Source: a virus
Length of the DNA stretch: 21,567 nt
IMG/VR virus record: IMGVR_UViG_3300048438_000019
Location: 1-21,567 of that record
Reading direction: 5' to 3' (one strand)
Shown here one piece after another: positions 1 through 8,843 of this stretch (position 1 is the first letter of the stretch; every line of letters begins with the position of its first letter). The notes beneath the pieces are model-generated. The model worked only from the letters and a program-made list of their open reading frames with translations. It made no database searches and was not told the DNA's origin. Made by a program: the position numbers and the translations under genes.

Positions 1-2
1 AA

Positions 3-473
3 ATGAGCCAGACTGGAATAAGAGGTTTTTACCTACTAACAGAAACAATAAAAGACCAACTACTTGGCGATGTAAATGTAAACACAGTTACAACTGGCGA
101 TATATACGACATTGATTTAGCAAAGCAGTCTATATTCCCATTAAGCCACATTATAATAAACAACGTTACAACACAAGAGCAAACGCTTACGTTTAACATT
201 AGTGTATTAGCAATGGACATAGTAGACGAAAGCAAAGAACCTACCACAGACGTATTTAGAGGAAACAACAACGAACAAGATATATTAAACACACAATTAG
301 CAGTATTAAACAAGTTAGTAATGGTATTAAGAAAAGGCACACTATATAGTGACCAATACCAATTAGATGGCGATGCAACCCTTGAGCCTTTTTACGAAAG
401 GTTTGACAATCGTTTAGCTGGGTGGAGTGCTACGTTTAATGTGTTTGTTAAGAACGATATTACAATATGTTAG
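3..473 (+). CDS. Putative tail terminator / neck protein (156 aa)
   Basis: The protein shows no catalytic motif. It is a small soluble alpha/beta-type protein with no signal peptide or membrane segment, and it ends in an aromatic stretch (ERFDNRLAGWSATFNVFV) that reads like a beta-hairpin edge. Its size, and its place directly before an HK97 gp10-like gene and ahead of the tail genes, fit a tail-terminator or head-tail completion protein, but that role is inferred from context. The ATG at 3 overlaps a TGA at 4-6 in the ATGA style seen elsewhere here, so an upstream gene probably ends there and this start is likely true. The window edge prevents excluding an earlier one. It ends in TAG, overlapping the next start by 7 bp. 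That it is a real phage gene is likely; the function is uncertain. Confidence 0.8.
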   Translation: MSQTGIRGFYLLTETIKDQLLGDVNVNTVTTGDIYDIDLAKQSIFPLSHIIINNVTTQEQTLTFNISVLAMDIVDESKEPTTDVFRGNNNEQDILNTQLAVLNKLVMVLRKGTLYSDQYQLDGDATLEPFYERFDNRLAGWSATFNVFVKNDITIC

Positions 474-976
474 CAGATAAGTATTTAAGGGATGAACTTA
501 ATAAGTTTGCTAAATACGTTATACAGCAAAGTAGAAGCAACTTAACTAAAGGCAAAAAGAACGCTTCTAAAGAACTTTATAACAGTCTTGGGTATGACAT
601 AACACAAAAAGGGGATACTACGTCTATGGGCTTTAAAATGGCTGATTATGGCACGTTTCAAGACAGAGGGGTAAGCGGTAAAGAAAAGAAATACAATACA
701 CCTTATTCCTATACAACTAAAATGCCACCAAGAAAAGCATTTGACAAATGGATAGTTAGAAAGGGTATAGCACCAAGAGGCAAAGGCGGTAAGTTTTTAA
801 GCAGACAAAGTTTACAATACTTAATAGCAAGAGCAATATATAAAAAAGGAATAAAGCCAAGTTTGTTTTTTACAAAACCATTTGAAGCAGCGTTTAAGCG
901 TTTACCAGATGATTTAGTACAAGCATACTCAATAGGATTAGAGAAACAAATACAAGTAAACATAAACAAGAAATGA
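467..976 (+). CDS. HK97 gp10-like head-tail joining protein (169 aa)
   Basis: This is a basic neck protein. Features that recall the HK97 gp10-like / minor tail completion family are the N-terminal helix, the central MADYGTFQDRGVSG segment (residues about 58-71), and the late PSLFFTKPFEAAFKRLPDDL segment (about 130-150), where family members carry a conserved 'Pxffxxa...' helix. In related phages such proteins sit between the connector and the tail tube. Residues 72-115 are rich in Lys, Arg and Gly, probably a loop. The gene overlaps the previous one by 7 bp and the next by 4 bp (ATGA), so translation is probably coupled. Assignment rests on pattern recognition of the family, not on an alignment. 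Confidence 0.75.
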   Translation: MLADKYLRDELNKFAKYVIQQSRSNLTKGKKNASKELYNSLGYDITQKGDTTSMGFKMADYGTFQDRGVSGKEKKYNTPYSYTTKMPPRKAFDKWIVRKGIAPRGKGGKFLSRQSLQYLIARAIYKKGIKPSLFFTKPFEAAFKRLPDDLVQAYSIGLEKQIQVNINKK

Positions 977-2139
977 GCAAGATAAACGCAAGAAGCCCAT
1001 ATTACATAAACATATCAGCAACTAACTTAACGCAAGTAGACTTGCAACTTTACATATATACTGGTACTAAAAATGATGCAACGGATAGAAGTGCTGGTGT
1101 ACTTTTTGATTTAACATCATTTGCAGTTGGTGTGCCTTCTGGGTTTTCATCTGGTACTATTCCAAGAGTAACGTTTGAGATTAGCGAATTAGTTAGAGAT
1201 TATTTACTACAAACTTTTAATGGCGATTATGCTACTGACATTGTTTGGGTAGATTATAGGTTTAACAACTATATTAGTGGCTCTCCACAAGGATACACAA
1301 GCTACACTAATTTAACTGGGTTTGATGGCTATGGCTTTTATGAAGATGGTGCGCAAAATCAAACAACATCAATAAACAATCAAGGTCTATTGCAGTCAAA
1401 CACAAAGGTTGTAAAGTTAGACGATGCGCCAGCAGTAATACCAGTAGACACATCAATAACAACACAAGTCACATACGAACTTAACGGAGAATTAGTATAC
1501 ACTAAAGCAATATCAAGTAGCAACGAAAACGATGAGCAAGTAGAATACGTTACAAACACTATAAATGGCTCTGATGAGTTTGAGGATAGAGTTATACAAG
1601 ATGGCGGTACGTTTGAGGGGAGTAGTTGTTTAGAGCAGTTTGCTAATGACTTCACTTTATTTGACTTTGACACGATTTATGTAGACACTACTGATGGAGT
1701 AATAAAGCTAACAGTAGACAATATAGAGGAGTGTAAGTATGACCCATATAAAGTAACGTTTTTAAATAAGTTTGGCGCATTACAAGATTTATGGTTTTTC
1801 AAAAGAACTAACGAGGTACTAACTACTAAAACAGAAAAATTTAAACGCAATATAGTTGTAGGTGGCTCATACGATACAAGTAGACATCAACAAAAGATAC
1901 TTACTAAAAACGGAAGCGAGAAGCTAACTCTAAATACTGGTTTTTATCCAGAGGAATACAACGAGGTATTTAAGCAGATGCAGTTAAGCGAAGATTGTTG
2001 GATTGAGATAAACTCACAGACACTACCAATAAACGTAAGCAGTAGCAGTCTAAACTATAAAACACACTTAAACGACAAACTAATAAATTACACAATAGAG
2101 ATAGACTTTGCTTTTGACACTATTAACAATATACGATAG
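973..2139 (+). CDS. Putative tail structural protein (388 aa)
   Basis: I do not recognise a named family. The protein is largely beta in character, rich in Thr, Asn, Asp and aromatic residues, with no signal peptide or membrane helix. The N-terminal part (residues about 1-120) has segments such as VTFEISELVRDYL that look like a beta-sandwich. The C-terminal part (about 255-388) includes CKYDPYKVTFLNKFGALQDL, a conserved-looking block that I associate with flavobacterial phage tail proteins. It sits immediately before the 891-aa tail protein with no gap (TAG then ATG), and the two probably work together in the distal tail or baseplate, in the place of a Dit/Tal pair. That pairing is inference. 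Confidence 0.75.
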   Translation: MSKINARSPYYINISATNLTQVDLQLYIYTGTKNDATDRSAGVLFDLTSFAVGVPSGFSSGTIPRVTFEISELVRDYLLQTFNGDYATDIVWVDYRFNNYISGSPQGYTSYTNLTGFDGYGFYEDGAQNQTTSINNQGLLQSNTKVVKLDDAPAVIPVDTSITTQVTYELNGELVYTKAISSSNENDEQVEYVTNTINGSDEFEDRVIQDGGTFEGSSCLEQFANDFTLFDFDTIYVDTTDGVIKLTVDNIEECKYDPYKVTFLNKFGALQDLWFFKRTNEVLTTKTEKFKRNIVVGGSYDTSRHQQKILTKNGSEKLTLNTGFYPEEYNEVFKQMQLSEDCWIEINSQTLPINVSSSSLNYKTHLNDKLINYTIEIDFAFDTINNIR

Positions 2140-4815
2140 ATGCAGATAATAGAACTATACATAAAAGGGTATAATAGATTAGAGGGCGGTATTACTGGGT
2201 TTGCATCTAATAAACTTGTAGACAATACTGGTGTGTTTAATACGAGCGTAAGCGTAGGAGATATTGTTACTAACAAAAGAACACATCTAACTGCATCAAT
2301 TACTGCTATTGATAGCGATACGCAGTTAAGCCTTTCTGCTGATTTATTTACAAGCCCTAATACAGACCAATACATAATTGAAAGCGATTACTTTAGAGCA
2401 GATTTATTTGAAGATGAGAGCATAACTATAACAGACACCTTACTAAACCTTAAAGACATAGGCAAGGTATTTACTCCTTTCAGTCAGCAGTTTAATCTAC
2501 CAGCTTCCAAAACCAATAACAAACTATTTAGACATTACGAGAAACAAAATGTACTTAACAGTTTTGATGCACGATTTAAACACGATGCAGTTATAAAGCT
2601 TAACGGAATAGACTACAAAAAAGGAAAGATACAGTTTAAAAGCGTAACATTAAAAGACAACAAGGCACACGCATACAAGGTAGTGTTTTTTGGCGATGCA
2701 GTAGTGTTAAAAGAGATTGTAGGCGATACAACTTTACAAGGCTTGATATATGACAACGCTTATAATTTTACATATAACCAAACAAACATAGAGAACTTCT
2801 TTACTGCTGATTTAGCTACGCTAACATCTACTTACGGAAGCGATGATATAATAGTGCCTAATATACACCACAGTAAAAATATGCGCTATTCTACTGCTGA
2901 TGGTTATGAGGATAGCATTACAGATACTGGTCTTGTTTATACTGACTTAAAACCAGCTATAAAATTAAAAGCTATTATAGAAGCAATAGAAAGAACATAT
3001 CCAGAGTTAAGTTTTACTGGTTTCTTTAAGACTTCAATGTTTTTTAACTTTTATATGTGGATGCACAAAAATGAGGGTTATGTAACTAATGCAGTTGAGG
3101 GTGGTGGTGTAAATATTTCTGTAAACAGATTTAGACACCAAGACGATGAAGAACCAACGTATACTTATAATGCTGCTGGTTCGGATATTGCAGATGTAAG
3201 GAGTTTATATTTATTAGGTTATTTTGGTGGCGGTGGTGTTTATAGAAAATACAAAGTAACTTTATCAATAACAACATCAACTCCAGAGAATTACACTGTA
3301 AGAATTAAAAGAGGCAGTAATGGGGTTTTGATTACATCAAGAGAATATACAAACCAAACTGGAACGGTTGATATTGAAGAAGAATTTTTAAATTTAGGTG
3401 GTATTTCAAATTCTGTAAATAATATGCAATTATTGGATTTGATTGTTGAGGTTGAAAGCGAGAACACAATAACAATGACCCAAAATTTAGCTATTGAATA
3501 TAAAGTTAAACAGCCCTTTATAGCTGGTTTCCAAACACAATGGACTGCTAACTATACACCTACTAACCAAGATGTAGAAAATACTTTTGAGATAAGTAGA
3601 CAAATGCCAGAGATGAAAGTAATGGACTTCTTAAGCGGATTGTTTAAGTTCTTTAATTTATTGGTTTATAAAGATGGCGATAATATAAATGTAGAGTTAG
3701 CAAAAGTATATTATCAAAACGAAGATGCCTACGACATCACAAAGTATGTGGATATGGAAAAGGCAACTGTAGATAGGCTTTTTCAATTCAGAGAAATGGA
3801 CTTTAAATTTAAAAGTAAAGAAAGTTTCCTTGTTCAGTTTTCAGACGAAATACAAACAGTACCATTTGCAGAAGAACATTATCCACCAGACAACACGCCT
3901 TTTGATGGCGGTATTTATAAAGTAGAATTGCCATTTGAAAAGATGATGTATGAAAGGCTAACCGCAACAGATGACGATAGCTTAACTCTTATTGGTCAAG
4001 GTGCGTTTTTAAATAAACAGTTTGAGCCTACTATTGGAGAGCCTTTAATATTTTCAAGTTTATATCAAGCCAATACAGATAGTGAACTAACAATTGGTGG
4101 TAGTGCGCCAAGTAATTATAGACGCCCAAGTAATGTTACAGCAATAGGGGAATGGGGTTATAATAAAAGATTACAGTTAAACTTTGGATTAGAAGCGGAT
4201 GAGTTTTTACAAGAAATACCAACGTTAAGCACTAACTTATTTGAGGATGGGTATTTTGATTATGTGCAGACAATGTTTGACCCAGCGTCAAGGTTGTTTA
4301 AATACACCGCATACTTACCTTTAAGCATATTACTAAAGCTACAATTAAAAGACAAATTAGTAATAGCAAACAACGCATATAGAATAAACAGTATAAAGAC
4401 AAATCTACTAACCAATAAAACAGAATTAGAACTATATAACAGACAAGAGTTTGTAAGTCAAATAAACAACAGTCAATTCGCTTATTTAGATAGGGTTGCT
4501 CAACTTACATCTACATCAAAAACATCAACATCTATTGACATAACTTGGACTGCGGTTACTGGTGCAGTTGGCTATGATGTTATTTTAAATGGTGGAGTAT
4601 TTGTAACAACTTTAGGCAATGGTATAAAGATATTACCTTTAGAACCTAATACAACATACAATATAGGAGTAAGAGCAAAATACAACATAGATGGAAACGA
4701 TGCATACTCATTTGACACAAGTATAGTAGTAACAACAGACCCACCTCCAGTTGCACTTGCAGAGGATGGAGATACATTAATAACAGAGGTAGGAGATACA
4801 ATAATATTAGAATAA
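2140..4815 (+). CDS. Large tail / baseplate protein with C-terminal fibronectin III-like domain (891 aa)
   Basis: This is the longest gene in the window. The N-terminal half contains the block KVFTPFSQQFNLPASKTNNK (about 110-129), which I recall from large tail proteins of Bacteroidota phages. Residues about 786-867 look like a fibronectin type III domain: an ITWTAV strand, GYDVILNG, then LEPNTTYNIGVRA, the classic 'L.P.T.Y...V.A' signature. FN3 domains are common on phage tail proteins and may aid adhesion to cell-surface glycans. The last 19 residues, beginning LAEDGDTLITE, resemble the end of the 57-aa protein at 14448. A tail-hub (Tal-like) or baseplate role is inferred from size, position and the FN3 domain. 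It starts directly after the upstream TAG and its last base is the A of the next ATG. Confidence 0.8.
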   Translation: MQIIELYIKGYNRLEGGITGFASNKLVDNTGVFNTSVSVGDIVTNKRTHLTASITAIDSDTQLSLSADLFTSPNTDQYIIESDYFRADLFEDESITITDTLLNLKDIGKVFTPFSQQFNLPASKTNNKLFRHYEKQNVLNSFDARFKHDAVIKLNGIDYKKGKIQFKSVTLKDNKAHAYKVVFFGDAVVLKEIVGDTTLQGLIYDNAYNFTYNQTNIENFFTADLATLTSTYGSDDIIVPNIHHSKNMRYSTADGYEDSITDTGLVYTDLKPAIKLKAIIEAIERTYPELSFTGFFKTSMFFNFYMWMHKNEGYVTNAVEGGGVNISVNRFRHQDDEEPTYTYNAAGSDIADVRSLYLLGYFGGGGVYRKYKVTLSITTSTPENYTVRIKRGSNGVLITSREYTNQTGTVDIEEEFLNLGGISNSVNNMQLLDLIVEVESENTITMTQNLAIEYKVKQPFIAGFQTQWTANYTPTNQDVENTFEISRQMPEMKVMDFLSGLFKFFNLLVYKDGDNINVELAKVYYQNEDAYDITKYVDMEKATVDRLFQFREMDFKFKSKESFLVQFSDEIQTVPFAEEHYPPDNTPFDGGIYKVELPFEKMMYERLTATDDDSLTLIGQGAFLNKQFEPTIGEPLIFSSLYQANTDSELTIGGSAPSNYRRPSNVTAIGEWGYNKRLQLNFGLEADEFLQEIPTLSTNLFEDGYFDYVQTMFDPASRLFKYTAYLPLSILLKLQLKDKLVIANNAYRINSIKTNLLTNKTELELYNRQEFVSQINNSQFAYLDRVAQLTSTSKTSTSIDITWTAVTGAVGYDVILNGGVFVTTLGNGIKILPLEPNTTYNIGVRAKYNIDGNDAYSFDTSIVVTTDPPPVALAEDGDTLITEVGDTIILE

Positions 4816-4955
4816 TGATAAAACTAATTTTAGACAGCTTAAAATACGCAAACGGAGAAACAGAAAACATCCGTATAGCACAAGGTAAACACAAACTACC
4901 TACAACACTAAAAGAGGGTTACAAAGCACTTAAACAAGAAATAAAATGGCAGTAG
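4815..4955 (+). CDS. Small hypothetical protein before the tape measure (46 aa)
   Basis: The ATG shares its A with the stop of the 891-aa gene, and the frame runs to a TAG that lies 10 bp inside the tape-measure gene. The protein is basic and mixed polar, starts MIKLILDSLKYANGETENI, and has no membrane segment. Its tight junctions on both sides argue for translation. Tail assembly chaperones usually sit just upstream of the tape measure, but this one is much shorter than gpG-type proteins, and I see no frameshift extension, so that identity is not supported. Function is unknown. Confidence 0.55.
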   Translation: MIKLILDSLKYANGETENIRIAQGKHKLPTTLKEGYKALKQEIKWQ

Positions 4956-6781
4956 AGAAAACAATTAACTTAAATGTAAATACAAAAGGCGCTCAAAAAA
5001 ATGTCAATGATTTAGAAAAGGCGGTTGAGGGTGTAAACAATGAGGTTAAAGAAACTGGAGCTTCTACTGAAGCTATGGGTGGAACTTTAGACAAAGTTAC
5101 TGGTGGTGCAGTATCTAAATTTAAAGATTTTAAAGGAACATTAAAGGGCGTAACTACTGGATTTAAAACTATGCGTACCGCCATCATATCAACTGGCTTG
5201 GGTGCATTGGTTGTTGTTATTGGTTCTTTAATTGCAGCTTTTAAAGGTAGTGAAGAAGGGCAAAATAAGTTTGCAAAGATAATGACAGTTATTGGTGCAT
5301 TAACTGGTAATCTTGTAGATTTATTAGCTGATTTCGGCGAGGGTATAATAGATGCTTTTACAAGCCCAATTGAAACTATAAAAGGTTTTGCAGACACTAT
5401 TAAAACTTTTATAACTGACAAAATAAAGGGCGCAATAGAAGGGTTTGGATTACTTGGTAGTGCAATTAAAAAAACTTTTACTGGAGATTTTAGTGCTGCT
5501 TTAGATGATGCCAAGAATGGTATTATAAAACTTAACGAAAGTCTAAACCCTGCAGTTATGTTGACGAAGTCTTTAACTAAAGCTACAATAGAATTTGTTA
5601 AAGAACAAGGGAAAGAACTTAAACAAGCTGCTGCTGTTGCTGATATGAGAGCAAAAGCTGACAAGATAGAAAGAAAACTAATAGTAGACCGTTCTAAATT
5701 AGAAAGCCAAATTGCAAACTTAAGGCTTAAATCAAGGCAAGAAGAACAATTTAGTGCTGCTGAACGTAAACAAGCCTTGCTTGATGCTCAAAAATTAGAA
5801 GAAGAACTACTTGACCAAGAAACACAATTTTTAGAATTAAGACGAGATGCGCAGATTTTAGAGAATACTTTTAGTAGAAGTAATAAAGAAAATTTAACAA
5901 AAGAAGCCGAAGCAATAGCAGCAGTAAACAGACAACAAGCTGCTCGTGCGAATGCAGCACGACAAGTGCAAAGAGAGGTAAATACTATCTCCAAGCAAAT
6001 ACAAGCAGAGAATAAAGCAGCAGCAGCAGAACAGAAGGCAATAGAAGATAAGAAAATAGCAGAAGAAAAAACACGATTAGATGCTATTCAAAAAATAAGA
6101 GATGACTTTACTGATAAGCAAAGACAAAAGGAAGCAGAAACAGAACTACAAAAACTTGCATTAGAAGAAGAAAAAAAGATAGCAGAGTTAGATAGGTTAA
6201 AAGCAAGCCAAGAACAGAAACTTGAAGTGCTTGCATATTATGCTGGCTTAAGAACTGATTTAGAAGAAAAAGAAAATAATAAAAAAGCAGACATTGAAAA
6301 GTTAAGAAAACAACAAATTCTTGAAGATGCTAAAAATACGTTTAATCAAATTGGACAATTAGCTGGTAAAGACAGTAAGATTGGAAAAGCGATGGCTATT
6401 GCAAGTGCAACAATAAGTGGAGCAGAAGGTGTACAAAACGCATATACAACCGCACAAAAATCTCCTATTACAACCTATTTCCCAGCATATCCAGTTGTAC
6501 AAGCGGCTTTAGCTGGTGCAGTAGCAGCAAAAAATATAGCTGCAATAAAAAGTGTAGATAGTAGTGGAAAAGGTGGGGGTAGTGCGCCAACTACAACAAG
6601 TGGTGCAGCCTCACAACCGCCATCATTTAACATAGTAGGTGCAACAGAAACAAGCCAATTAGCACAAGCAGTAGGAGGACAAACACAACAGCCAGTTCAA
6701 GCGTATGTAGTAGCTAATGATATTACAACAGCACAGAGTTTGGAAAACAACATTGTAGAGGGTGCAACGATTGGAAGCTAA
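4946..6781 (+). CDS. Tail tape measure protein (611 aa)
   Basis: This sets tail length and is probably ejected with DNA at infection. Evidence is the classic layout. An alpha-helical N-terminus is followed by a hydrophobic stretch (about 79-99, with IISTGLGALVVVIGSLIAA) and further hydrophobic helices (about 112-140). A long charged coiled coil of Glu/Lys/Gln/Ala repeats follows (about 215-460). Next comes an Ala-rich hydrophobic helix (about 480-535), then a Gly/Ser/Thr-rich low-complexity tail. By the usual rule of about 1.5 angstrom per residue, 611 residues would correspond to a tail of roughly 90 nm (inference). It overlaps the 46-aa ORF by 10 bp. Unlike lambda-type order, the large tail genes precede it and the capsid protease follows. 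Confidence 0.88.
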   Translation: MAVEKTINLNVNTKGAQKNVNDLEKAVEGVNNEVKETGASTEAMGGTLDKVTGGAVSKFKDFKGTLKGVTTGFKTMRTAIISTGLGALVVVIGSLIAAFKGSEEGQNKFAKIMTVIGALTGNLVDLLADFGEGIIDAFTSPIETIKGFADTIKTFITDKIKGAIEGFGLLGSAIKKTFTGDFSAALDDAKNGIIKLNESLNPAVMLTKSLTKATIEFVKEQGKELKQAAAVADMRAKADKIERKLIVDRSKLESQIANLRLKSRQEEQFSAAERKQALLDAQKLEEELLDQETQFLELRRDAQILENTFSRSNKENLTKEAEAIAAVNRQQAARANAARQVQREVNTISKQIQAENKAAAAEQKAIEDKKIAEEKTRLDAIQKIRDDFTDKQRQKEAETELQKLALEEEKKIAELDRLKASQEQKLEVLAYYAGLRTDLEEKENNKKADIEKLRKQQILEDAKNTFNQIGQLAGKDSKIGKAMAIASATISGAEGVQNAYTTAQKSPITTYFPAYPVVQAALAGAVAAKNIAAIKSVDSSGKGGGSAPTTTSGAASQPPSFNIVGATETSQLAQAVGGQTQQPVQAYVVANDITTAQSLENNIVEGATIGS

Positions 6782-6803
6782 ATACAAAAAATAATTAAAA
6801 ACA

Positions 6804-6815
6804 TTATATAATAGT
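6804..6815 (+). promoter_or_regulatory. Start-proximal AT element, copy 1 (before protease gene)
   Basis: TTATATAATAGT sits directly against the protease ATG. It matches the elements before 8200 and 10475 at 10 of 12 positions and at the same distance from the start. It is either a translation enhancer in place of a Shine-Dalgarno site or a late promoter -10-like element with an almost leaderless transcript. The role is inferred. Confidence 0.4.
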
Positions 6816-7784
6816 ATGCGGATAGTAGAACTAATTTTAGACGAAGAACAAGAAATAGGTATAGAAGCTATTAGCGTAGTGGAAAACCCAGCAATAGAAG
6901 AAGATTTTATTGCACTTAAATCGCAAGAGTTTAAACTTGCGGAGGTAGACAAGGAAAAGCGCATTTTAATGGGTGCGTTACTTATTCCAAATAAGCCCAT
7001 ATACAGACGAAACGGAGAAGATGAGTATTATATATATTTCTCAAAAGATACTGTCTTAAAAGCCTCGCAAATGTACTTAATGCAAGGCAAACAAAACAAC
7101 AGTACATTAGAACACCAATACCAAATAAACGGACTATCATTAGTTGAGAGTTGGATAGTAGAGGACAAGGTACACGACAAGAGTGTAAAGTATGGAATGG
7201 ATTTACCATTAGGAACTTGGGTAGGTGCGGTTAAAGTAAACAACGATGAGATTTGGAACGAGTTTGTAAAAACTGGAAAGGTAAAGGGGTTTAGTATAGA
7301 GGGGTACTTTGCTGATAAAATGGAAAGACCTAAAGACCAAACTCTTGGCGACTTTATGACTGATGAGCAAAAGCAAAAAGAGTTAGCAGCTATTGAAGAA
7401 GCAGAAGCAGAGTATTTATTGAGTGAGATACGAGCCATTATTAAAAGCGACAAGCGTGTAAAGGGTGGTAAAAAGATGGTATTAGAAAGCTACTCTGATT
7501 ATCCAAGTGGTGTGAGCAACAACGCAAAAAGAGGGTTAGAACTTAACGAAAAGGTAAACAACAAATGTGCAACCCAAGTAGGAAAAGTTAGAGCGCAACA
7601 ATTAGCACAAGGCAAACCAATATCTAAAGAAACTATTAAGCGTATGTATTCTTATTTGTCAAGAGCAGAAGAATATTACGACGAGAGCGATACAAAGGCT
7701 TGCGGTACGATTTCATATTTATTATGGGGTGGTAAGGCTGGTCTACGTTGGGCTAATAAAAAATTAAAAGAGTTAGATGCGTAG
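6816..7784 (+). CDS. XkdF-like prohead protease (S78-type) with extra C-terminal domain (322 aa)
   Basis: This is predicted to cleave scaffold and capsid proteins during head maturation. The N-terminal part carries features of the XkdF-like peptidase family (Peptidase_S78_2): VENPAIEEDFIAL (22-34), LMGALLIPNKPIYRRN (51-66), YYIYFSKDTV (71-80), a candidate catalytic His in STLEHQYQINGLSLVES (H100), and a candidate Ser in VKGFSIEGYF (S160). An acidic linker (about 180-212) leads to a separate domain at about 222-322. That domain starts SDYPSGVSNNAKRG and ends LLWGGKAGLRW, with two cysteines (C251, C296). I recall this domain as a module on phage head proteins with no settled function. Position before scaffold and capsid genes supports the call. 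It overlaps the next gene by 8 bp. Confidence 0.85.
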   Translation: MRIVELILDEEQEIGIEAISVVENPAIEEDFIALKSQEFKLAEVDKEKRILMGALLIPNKPIYRRNGEDEYYIYFSKDTVLKASQMYLMQGKQNNSTLEHQYQINGLSLVESWIVEDKVHDKSVKYGMDLPLGTWVGAVKVNNDEIWNEFVKTGKVKGFSIEGYFADKMERPKDQTLGDFMTDEQKQKELAAIEEAEAEYLLSEIRAIIKSDKRVKGGKKMVLESYSDYPSGVSNNAKRGLELNEKVNNKCATQVGKVRAQQLAQGKPISKETIKRMYSYLSRAEEYYDESDTKACGTISYLLWGGKAGLRWANKKLKELDA

Positions 7785-8163
7785 GTTTAAGAAATTCTTT
7801 ACACCAAGTAGAACAAGTCCAAAGGGTGGGCGCAGAGCGTGTTTATGCAAGGATAATACCTACTCTATAAAGTGCTGTGATGGTAGTTTAAGAGCGCAAG
7901 GGATTGGTAGTACAGTCGGACAAGAAACAACACCGCCAGAAGGTAGCTACGGATATAAAATACAACGCTGTGGGCATAGCCAACAAAAACACGTTTGGAA
8001 CGGAGAAGAACTAACAATAGGAAATGTATATTATTTTGATTTAGTACACGATGGACACGATGGGTGCTATACTGTATTAAGTAGAGATGATGAAACAAGT
8101 GGCTTTGAATGGCAAAGCGTTACTGCTTATGATAATTGTACAACTTGTGAAAATGCTAACTAA
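7777..8163 (+). CDS. Cys-rich capsid-module protein (128 aa)
   Basis: The function is not known to me, although the sequence type (ACLCKDNTYSIKCCDGSLRA, residues 21-40) is one I recall from flavobacterial phage head modules. Eight cysteines occur in patterned groups: C22xC24, C33-C34, C65, C97 and C121xxC124. This suggests metal binding or disulfides. The basic N-terminus (MRRFKKFF) is followed by a beta-like central domain with LTIGNVYYFDLV (79-90) and GCYTVLSRD. There is no signal peptide. The start lies 8 bp inside the protease gene, so the two are probably translationally coupled and the product is likely a minor head component or assembly factor (inference). Confidence 0.72.
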   Translation: MRRFKKFFTPSRTSPKGGRRACLCKDNTYSIKCCDGSLRAQGIGSTVGQETTPPEGSYGYKIQRCGHSQQKHVWNGEELTIGNVYYFDLVHDGHDGCYTVLSRDDETSGFEWQSVTAYDNCTTCENAN

Positions 8164-8187
8164 AAATGCAAAATTAATTTTTAACAC

Positions 8188-8199
8188 TTATATATTAAT
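8188..8199 (+). promoter_or_regulatory. Start-proximal AT element, copy 2 (before scaffold gene)
   Basis: TTATATATTAAT directly abuts the ATG at 8200. It is identical to the element before 10475. It lies in a 36-bp gap in which no other signal is visible. Confidence 0.45.
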
Positions 8200-8820
8200 A
8201 TGAACACGAACGATATGATTAGTAAAATCAAAGATGTTTTAAACTTATCCGAAGAAGTTAAGTTGGAACAACAAGCGTTAGAGAACGGTACTGTTTTAGA
8301 AGCAGAAGCGTTTGAAGCTGGTAACGAAGTATTTATTGTTACCGAAGATGAGAAAGTAGCTGTACCAGTTGGCGAATACCAATTAGAGGACGGACGTATT
8401 TTAGTAGTAGCCGAAGAAGGTTTGATTGCAGAAATCAAAACCGAAGAAGCCGAAGAAGAAACAACTGAAGAAGTTGAAGAAGTTGAGGCTAAAGAAGAAG
8501 AAAAAGAAGAAATGGGCTATGCTACTAAAGAAGAACTTGCAGAGGTTAAATCTATGATTGAGGAAATCAAAGCAATGTTAGAGCCTAAAGAGGATTTAAG
8601 CGCAGATGAGTTAGGAAACCTTGTAACAGAGGAACTATGCAAGCACGAAAAAGTAGAGTTAAGCGAAGTACCAGAAGAAGTACAAGCAGAACTTAACGAG
8701 CCAGCAGCCGAGCCAATCCAAGCTAACCCAGAGGCAAAACAAAACCTATCTAAATTCAATATCTCACAAAACAGAAGAATGAGTACATTGGATAGAGTAA
8801 TGGCAAAATTTAATAATTAA
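8200..8820 (+). CDS. Putative capsid scaffolding protein (206 aa)
   Basis: This probably directs prohead assembly and is then removed by the protease. The protein is strongly acidic, with a long Glu/Lys run at about 81-107 and predicted helices (AEVKSMIEEIKAML, about 113-127). It ends in a more basic, helical C-terminus (NRRMSTLDRVMAKFNN), the usual capsid-contacting end of scaffolds. Its position between the protease and the major capsid protein is the normal scaffold slot, and the capsid protein here lacks an N-terminal delta domain, so a separate scaffold is expected. The first 70 residues form a small beta-like domain (FEAGNEVFIVTEDEKVAVPV) that seems more ordered than in a typical scaffold. 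No sequence family was recognised, so the call rests on context and composition. Confidence 0.75.
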   Translation: MNTNDMISKIKDVLNLSEEVKLEQQALENGTVLEAEAFEAGNEVFIVTEDEKVAVPVGEYQLEDGRILVVAEEGLIAEIKTEEAEEETTEEVEEVEAKEEEKEEMGYATKEELAEVKSMIEEIKAMLEPKEDLSADELGNLVTEELCKHEKVELSEVPEEVQAELNEPAAEPIQANPEAKQNLSKFNISQNRRMSTLDRVMAKFNN

Positions 8821-8843
8821 TAAACAACTAAAAACTAAATAAA

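Noticed and set aside
4780-4960. Programmed frameshift of a gpG/gpGT tail chaperone before the tape measure
   Set aside because: No slippery sequence and no extended second frame was found; only the 46-aa ORF lies here.
4993-5664. A 223-aa open frame on the minus strand
   Set aside because: It lies entirely inside the tape-measure gene on the opposite strand, has no start signals or motif, and its length is explained by the A/T-skewed codon use of the plus-strand gene.
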